Source: Effrenium voratum (lineage: Eukaryota; Sar; Dinophyceae; Suessiales; Symbiodiniaceae). Taken from it: DNA of 64,000 nucleotides. The DNA lies in contig CAUJNA010001002.1 of NCBI GenBank assembly GCA_963377175.1, positions 189,883-253,882 on the forward strand, in the 5' to 3' direction. Positions 23,301 to 32,300 of the stretch are shown in pieces. The position numbers and the translations under genes were made by a program. The notes under the pieces are model-generated. The model was not told the origin of the DNA and ran no database searches. It saw only the letters and a program-made list of their open reading frames with translations. How positions within the stretch are numbered: position 1 is the first letter of the stretch; every line of letters begins with the position of its first letter.

Positions 23301-26300
23301 GGACGGCTGGCAGGACTCCAGCCTCCGTCATGGCGCGCTGTCGTTGCGCTACAGCTCAACATCCATAGGTGTCCTTTTTGGTGGTTTTGGGCGAAAAAAA
23401 GATGGTGATTCCTGCTTTTTGGTGGTGTTGGGCGAAAAATCGAGGGTTTTTGATTTCTGGTTTTTGCTGGTGGTTTCATCATCCACCAGACAAAAACCCA
23501 TCTATTTCCAACCAAAAGGACGCCTATGTCAACCTTTTTAGTGGCCTGTGGCTCGTCCATGCTTCAAGGGTAGTTTTCGCTTGGTTGCAAAACTCGTTCC
23601 CCAGGACTACGAGGACACCAAGGCGCGGGAGAGAGGTCCCCAGAGGAAAGTTGTCTTTTCAGGAACCAATCAGGTTTCGGCACATCCTAGGCGGTGCGAA
23701 ATGGATGGACACAGCCACCGCCGTGTCTTTCTTTCTGGTTGGTTCAAAAGGGAAACCCGCGGGGTGTGTGGGGCTAGGGTTTTGTGTCGTCGACCAAAGC
23801 TAGGCCAGAACCCGTTGCTTTGCTTGGCGGTTCCAGGCCAGCCAGTTCCTTAGGCTTTTGGGTTTTGTAGTGTGTAGTGGGTAGGGTTGTGGGATCAAGG
23901 GGTTTATCCCCCACTTCTGCCCCTCTTTATATGGGGGGTTAGTCTTTGGGAGGCCCTTTTTGTTGTATCACAGAAGTAATCATTTCCCACAGCCCTGGTA
24001 CCATTTAACCCACTAAAAGTTCGTCACTTTGATCAGGGGATCAGAAAACGGACAGCCCAGTTTGCAGGTCCGAATGTTCGGCTTCACCGCTGCGCCCTGA
24101 ACCCCAGATTGCTCGTGGGTGGACTCTGGCAGCGATCTTTCTTGGCGAAGGGTTGCCCCCCCCCCTTGGGAGATCAAAGGACACACGCGCGTCAACAATT
24201 CTAAAGGGAGCGTGGTTTCAAAAAACCCACTTGAACGGAAACACGCGGCTTCAAACAGAAGTCATCTTCGTCTTTGAGGGTCGAAAGGGAAACCAAAGGA
24301 ACACCCACATCTATTCAAATCGGGGGGTCCCCCGATTTGTGACCCAACTGATGCGGCCCCAATGGAAAGGTCGGCTGGCATTTGAAGGGCGAGAATGACG
24401 TGGCCCACCTTTAGGCTCACCTTCTCGCGCCTAAGACATAGAGTTGGCTACATGGGGGGGGGGGTCCCATGGTTTTTTGGTGGTCCTTTTTTCTTTTTCT
24501 TTTTAGAGGGCGCCCAGAAAGTTTTTGTCGTTGTTTTTGGTGGTCGTTTTTTGCAGGCGGTTTCCATTAAACTGATCGCCACCTTTTGGGAGGTTCCAAA
24601 CAAAAACATGGAGGAAACCTTGTCACTCGCATTGTAATCAACCTTTCTAAAGCCCACGCTGCATTTCCTGACCATTGCAAGCAAACTACCCACAACTCAT
24701 GAGAAATTCGGGGGGGGGGTCCCACTTGCAATCTGCAGAGAATCCTCTGTTGCCCTTTCTGTTACAGTGCTACTGTGGCGCTGTCGTGCAAGAAACCAAG
24801 GTTCAACATTTAACTGCACTTACCGGAGCAACTGGATGCAAACCCTTTGCATACTTGGTGCGCCGAAGCCTAGATTTCATACCAAACTCACACAATGGCC
24901 CGGTTGCTCCTTTCGATCCCAGGATCGGCGGTTTGGGCACCGCCTATGCCTTCGCCATGTGCGACCACCCGCCTGGTTATCTTGGTGGTCCCTTTCGGCT
25001 TCAAATACGTGTTTTCTCTTTTTCTTGGTGGTCCCCGGCCACCTCCCTAAATTTTCGTAGACTTTTCAGGGTTTAGGTGGGGCTTTCCATGTTAAGCTTT
25101 GAACAAAATCCACCTAAAGGGTTCCCATTTAAAATTCACCGCCGCTATAGCCATAAAACTACATGGAACTACAGCACAGGGATTGCTCCCAAGTGGTGTG
25201 CCTGGTTGTTTGCCCAAGGCACGCAAAGGATCTATGTCTCAGAATGAACTTGGACCCCGCCTTTTGAGTGACAGACCTGAACCAATGGAGGGGTCCTTGC
25301 AATGGAGCAGGCCCTGCAAGGTTAGCAAAAGGTGTCTTGCAAAACAGTTGGACCCCCAAAACAGGTGGTTTCCTTTTGGTTTTGCTTCAAAACCTATCCA
25401 AAACGGGTACCCCCCAAACAAAAATCGGTCTCAAGCGGTTTGCCTTGGCCACAGAAAGTGAGATCCCGCTTCGAAACAAGTCGACAGGCGTGCAGATTGA
25501 TACTGGTGGGTTGCGATGATCCCGAAATCGCGGCACTTTCAAAGCATAAATCTAGGGTTTGGTTCCTTGTCCATTCTTTTCAACCATCGTTCTTTTCAAA
25601 AACCGGCCGTTTCCTCGGAATGTATTGAGGTCTTTAGAAAGACTCGGATCTCTGGAAAGAATGGACATGGAAGGTACCCCTAGAATAAAACACCGTTTTT
25701 TGCGTGTATTTACCTGGGAATCTTGGAAGCCATGGGAGAAAAGACCATACCGTTTGTTTGGTATTTCCGTTGGGGAATCAGACCGGGTTTCCGAGTTGGG
25801 TGTCGCGATGTCCGGAGTTCGGCTGTCCATTAGGAACGGGGCCCATGCCGAGGAACCGGATCAGATCCGTTGCTCGAGTTGGATTCGGTCCATATTCACT
25901 GAACCTGAAAACCGTCGAGCTCCATCTCAAAAGAGACCCGGAACTTGCTGCTCAGGGAATGTGGGAATGAACCGGAAGGGAATTAATTTCCTTGAGAGAA
26001 GCCAGCAGTTGGATGCTTTGTAAGGGGCATTCCAATTCTCATTGCCTGCATCTCTCGCACCAAGGAGCACTTTGGTGCATTTTGCTTGGATGTTAGGACT
26101 TTAACTGTTTGCCAAGTAATCAGTTTTCCGTATTAAACCACTAGAAGTTAAAAACTTTTAGCAGGGGAGCAGAAAGCAGCCGAGGTAGGGCCTTGAACCC
26201 CTAAGGTGGGTGGCTTTCCGTTTAACCCCCAAATGTGCCTTGCTCTTTGTTGTCCATGCATTCCAGGGATTCCCTTAAAGGAAACCACCAGTTGGATGGT

Positions 26301-29300
26301 TTGTACGGGGCATCCCATTTCTCATTCTCTGCATCTCTCGCACCAAGGAAAGCTTTGCTGCATGTTGCCAAGGGATGTTAGGACTTCCGTATTAAACCAC
26401 GAAGAGTGAGTCACTTGTAGCAGAGCAGAAAGCAACCAAGGAAAAGGGGGCAGTCCTTCTCACAGGTACGGCGCCAGCATGGCCTTCAGCTTCGGCCCGG
26501 AACCCCAGGGCCACGACTTTGGGGTCGTGACGTAAATCGTGGCTTGCAGGGAGAAAGCCAAAGCGGAGTCGGGTTCTTTGGGGTTTTGGAGAATGGGTTG
26601 GATTTGAGTCTGGAGAAGCACAGGGGAGTCAGGTGAGAGTCAATCCCTTGGTGCCCACTAAAGGTGAAACTGTTAGAAGGGGATTTGAGGACAGCCCAGG
26701 ACGAATAAGGGGTTGGTTGAAGCATTTCAAAGAATGTTTGAAGGGTGAACCGTAATGCTTGGGACGGCTCTTCCCCAGAATCAGTTCCCCTTTTCGATTT
26801 TTTTTGGGCTTTTTTGGGGTCCCCTTTGTTTTCCACTAACCAGGCAAAAAAAAATAAACTGTTTTTTTGGCTTGGGGTCCGATTTTTCCAGGGCTGGGGA
26901 CCGCCAAGCTGCTTTCCAACCTTTCGGCTTTTCCCTTTCTTCAGACATCGGCACATCGGCACATCGGCTGGCCGCCCTCCAAAGAGCGGTTTCGTCCGGC
27001 GTTCAAAAAAAAAAGGCACGCTCTCGGGTCGGGTTGATGCCAAGCTTGGAAACCCGGCTTTTTCCAACGCACACAGCTATATGGCTGTGGGGCAAAACTA
27101 AACAGCAAACAGCTGGGGTTACGCAGGTTTTAGTCGACCTTTCTACTTACCGTTCTATTTTGGACCCCTATCTTTGAGCCACACCCGTATAATTCTCATT
27201 CTGCATAATTTCCTATATTTCTAGGGGTTGATTCCCCATTCTTTTCAACCATCGTTCTTTTCAAAAACCGGATCTGTTTCCAACCTGGGTTTCGGGCGGT
27301 TTTCTAGAAAGAAATTCGGATCCCTGGAAAGAATGGATATGGAAGGTACCCCTAGAATATTCCTCATGTGACATGTCTGGTGGTTTCTCAGCCGAAAGAG
27401 GCACTTCATGGGTCGTGATGGGGAGCTACTTGGTGTGGAGCGGTGGCTGTCGGCGGGTCAAAACCGTTTTGGGATCCCATTTTGGTTGGTAGGTGAATTC
27501 ACCACCCATTTTAGAACCTATTTTAGTGGTTGGATTGAATCGGATGTTCACTGGGGGTACGATTTGGGTTTTGACCCATGGCCATATCTCTGCACCAGCC
27601 ACACAGAATGGCTCACCTTTCTTTGGCCTCAAGCATCTTTAAATAAACTACCCCCTACACCCAATACCCACTTTTTTTAGGGTATGATGTCGACCCTCTA
27701 CTAAAAAAGGAGGTATTTACCATGGAAAACCAATCGGTTTTCCCAAAAATACCCTGAAAAAAACGGGTATTTGGAGTAGGGGGTAAAAAGGGGAAGTGTC
27801 TTCGTGTTCTGGAATCCCCAGAGCTATTTTTCGGGTAGACTGAATCTGGGTATACGTCTTTTTCGAGGGTGCCAACCGTTTTTTCGGTGTGTTTTGGGGT
27901 CCCCTACAAATGGCACACCCAGATCCTGGCGGTTCCCAGCCTTTTTTCTTAGGCTTTTAGGTTTTTAGTGTTTAGTGGTTGGGTTTCCATTTATCCCACT
28001 AAAAGATAAACTTGTAGCGGGGGGAACTGAGGACAGCCCAGAAAAAGCCAAGCCCCATTTGGGAGATTCCTCGTTCAGAACCCTGGGCGAAAAATTCCCG
28101 CGGGACGAAGGTGGAGGCCGCCAAAGCAACTCCTCGAGATCGACTAGGTCCCCCAGCTAGGTGCCCTTTTTTAACCGCGGGTTCCCCTACGAAAATAGAC
28201 TACAGAAAAAAGGGCACCCTTATTCTAACCTCTCTACTGGAGGACCTAGTCGAGCAAACTGTGTTTCGCACGTCAAAAAAAGTTGAAGTTTCAAAAAAAG
28301 TTGAAGTTCCACAGGGTGGACTATAAGCTTAGACCCTCTTCGGTTCAAAAGAAAAGAGGGTATCTACACTTTTCAGGGTCCCTTTGTTCCCATGCAAACC
28401 CAGATGTTGGACTCTCGACATGCACACCTATATAAACAGAGCTTCTCTTTCCTGTCCATATATATATGAGCATGTGTCAAAATTAGGCCCCCCCCCCCCC
28501 CCCAAAAAAAAATCAACAACAACAAAAACAGACACACACACACACACAAAATAATGTCCTTTTGGTGAACCTGAAAAAGGCTACTATCAAACAACTCCAT
28601 ACCGCATAGAAACCTTGGCGTCTCCCAGCCATCCCCTTAGGCTTTTAGGCTTCCAGTGTTTAGTGGTTGGGTTTTGTTTAGTAGGGGGGTTCCATTTGAC
28701 CTGCTAAAAGTCATTCACTTTTAGCAGGGGATCTGCAGTCAGCCCCTCAAAACGCTTGGCCTTCTGCCGGAGGCTTGGGCTCCATTGGAGGCCTTTTGTA
28801 CCTCTCCGCCCGAAGCCCCAAGCCCCGAGACGTGAGAGTCGGGGATTCTGTCGAGAGAATGGATTGCTTTGGGTTTCCTTCAACACCATGCAAGCAGGTA
28901 GAGGCACATTTTTAGTTTTTGCTCTTTCTTTCTTTTTTTCGTCCCTTTTTGAGGATATCCCTTTTTTTGGGGGGGTCGTTTGAACCACAGAGAGGCTACA
29001 AGGTAGAGACACAAAAAAGAGCTGGCTCGATTCTTCGATTCTCTTTGTTTGAGGCTAGGTATCCTGTTTTGGGTTGTTGAAAAAGGGACGCCGAAAGGAC
29101 AAACACTCTAGATCACTCCTAAAGGAAGCCCACTATGCTAGGGTGATGTGTTGGAACAACGCACCCTTTAAGGGGTAGGGATCCTTGCCCAGCCCTCATT
29201 GGAAACACCGGGGATTTCAGATTTCAGATCAAGACCGAAGAAAAACACACACCGTAAACCCCTTTTTTGGGCTCTTATATTCCATCTTTTCCCTTGTTGG

Positions 29301-32300
29301 TTTTAAAGGGAATCGATTTCACTACTGGAAATTTGTGAACTTTGGTCCAAGGGACTTCAGCAAATGGAGGTATTCCATCTCTGCAAGTGGCACTCATTGC
29401 CTTAGATTCACCGAAAGGGCCCCAAGTTGATTGCCGCTCGGTGACCCAGAAAAAAGTTCTAGGGGTGCCTTCCATTTCCATTCTTTCCAGGGATCCGAAT
29501 TTCTTTCTAAAAAGCCACCCAAAACCCAGGTTGGAAACGGATCTGGTTTTTGAAAAACACGATGGTTGAAAAGAGTGGGGAATCAACCCCTAGAATGCTT
29601 CACCTTGTTCGGGGGTGAAAAGCTTCCCAAGTGGCGGCTAGCGTGGCAACGAAGATCCTCTGGGTTGACTGTCCTTCTTCGCTGGTTCTCTTTAGCGACA
29701 AAGAACTAGCAGATGGGCGTCAGCGTGTGTATGCGTTCGAGGACAGAGTCCCCCCCTAGAGCTCAACAGGCTTTTTTAACGGGGAAATAAAGCCAAACAA
29801 GGATACCCTTTTTGGGGTAAGGGAAAGGAACACCGAAGCCATTTTGGGGAATGGCAAACCCACAGGCCAGGCTCCCTGACGAATTCCTTCCGCGACTGGA
29901 TATGGTCCTTCCATCCTGGCGGCCCAGAACAAAACGTAATTCGGGGTGCCTTTGGGCAGGAAGATGTTCAGGAGATTCTGAGGGTTGATTCGGGGGTCGT
30001 GACACGCTTTTGGTGGATCTGAGCTACCAGAATAGACGAACCATCATCTTTCTTGGTGGTTCCCAGACATGTTTCTAGGGGTTGATTGATTCCTTGTGAT
30101 CTGGAGCACTCCCTTGGGTGCACATGGGAACGGGTGCAATTTCTCGCGCCCAGGGTGAAACAACCACCATTCGAGGGCTTGATTCCTTGTCCATTCTTGC
30201 CAACCATCGTTCTTTTCGAAAACCGATCGCCGTTTCCATGGGTTTCCGGAGGTTTTCTAGAAAGAAGTTCGGATCCCTGGAAGAATGGAAATCGGAAGGT
30301 AGCACTAGAGAGATGCAACTGTAGTTCTGCCCCGTTCTAAAAGTTCCATCGGGTGTGGGGTACAGACATCATTTAGAGCTTGGCTTGGAGATTTGTCAGT
30401 CGGGGACTCAGGACTCACCCGTGGAAGTGTGTCTGTTCACACTAAGCAAGCAGGTCACCAGATTGTTTTTGGGTCGGGTGGGTTGACCTTCGATGGACCT
30501 TCAATCGCGTTCTCCTTTTTGCTCAGGCGGGTGTGGGTGAACTTAAACCACCAGGCAAGATAGGACTGCAGGTCAGATCGCCCTTTCCGTTTACCCGGCA
30601 TCCCTATGTTTGACCCACACCCCAGGTGGAAGCTATGGAGCCTAAAACGTCAGATAGGCTCTGGGGTTTGCTTTTGTTCCGGGTCCGGAAGGGTTCCAGG
30701 TTGGGAAACCGGGGTTCTGGTGGATACCACCTGGTTGCCTTTTCTCTTTTCTTTTTTGTTATATACCATTTTGTCTATATATATATATATGTATACACGT
30801 TCACACACTGCCGATGGAATATACATATATATATATATATTTATACACATATGTATGTCATATATGTATATTTACACACCCAAACACATCGATCCCGACC
30901 CCATCTTCGTCTCCGCTTCGCGGGGATAGGGCCTGGCCTCCTACACCGACAATGCGGAGAACGCCATGGGCGGCTTCCTCGGTGCGTTTTGCTGGGCGGG
31001 GAATGCGCCGGGCACTCCTTCATGGCTCAGGTCAAAGGTTCGGTTCCTTTGCTTGGGGTAAACGTGATGGGAATCCTGGATGCCAAAGAAAACTTGGATC
31101 TTTAGACTTTAACTTTTGGTTACAATCTTGGTTCGTTTTCCACGAAGCCCCAACAAGTTAAAAACTTTTTGCAGGGGGGTCAACAGCAACCCAAAAAAGT
31201 GGACTCTCCATCCGTTTTAAGTTTCTTCAAAGACACCCGTTTGAGCACCTCGCCTTTTGACCACCCCCGCTTGACTTGCGATCAGAGCGAAATCGGCAGG
31301 GAATGAGAAATGGAATGAACCCAGGCTTCCCCTGAAAGGAAACCACCAGTTGGATGGTTTAGACTGGGGTCATTCCATTTCTCATTCCCTGCTGAGCCCA
31401 TGCAAGTTGACTCGGGGTTCATGAGTTGCTCCGGGTTCCTCTGGGGGTAGCAGGTTGGGATACCAAGATTCCTCTCCAAAGACACACCCACCATGCAGAT
31501 GCGCGCCCAGGGCACCTTGTCGAGCCTCATTTTTGGTTGGGCTCTCATACTGTGGATGGACAAATCCAATTCGCAGCACTTTGAAACCAGGGTTGAAACC
31601 ATTGTTTGTTGGTATTTACAGGGGAATCACCATTCCAGGGTTTCTTATAAAGACCGGTTCCTTTGCTTGGGGTTGCCTGGGTTAACGTCGGGATGGTCAA
31701 CTTGACGATTAGGCCTCACGTCCAAGGCAAACAATGCTGGCATGAGGGGGTCACCCTGTTCGCCACCCTCCGCTTAACGCAATGGGTTTGGCCACTGCCA
31801 CCCGCTCAGAAATGGGACGGCGATCCATACCAAACGCGCACAGTAACAACAGCTGGGATGGTGGGGGCGACACAAGCTTGGGCGAAATCTTGTGACAATA
31901 ATTATGCTAGGCCTTTTCTGGAAGCCACTGGTTGTCTGTTCCCGGTTCATGCTTTTGGCAAAAGCCCTGTAATCATTCGTGTTGTCACCTGAGTTTTGAC
32001 CATCTGTAACTCAACAAGTTCTAGCTATTTAGGTCGTAGTACAGTTGGGTGAACGTAGACGGTGAGATCCATTTCAAACCCATTTTGGTCATCCCCTTTA
32101 CCCGCATTTGGGAGTTTTGTGTAAAGGGAATCCGTTCAGGAGCCCAACTTTTACAATGGGAACTGAGGGTGAGTAGAGTCCAATAGATGTCTAGTCAACA
32201 GGGACTTTCCACCATGGGTTTGGTGGGTTTTTGGCCCAAAGCCAACCGCTTAGCGATTGGTCCAGTTCACTTAAGCCAGGTGAGCTCCATTTTTAGCTGT

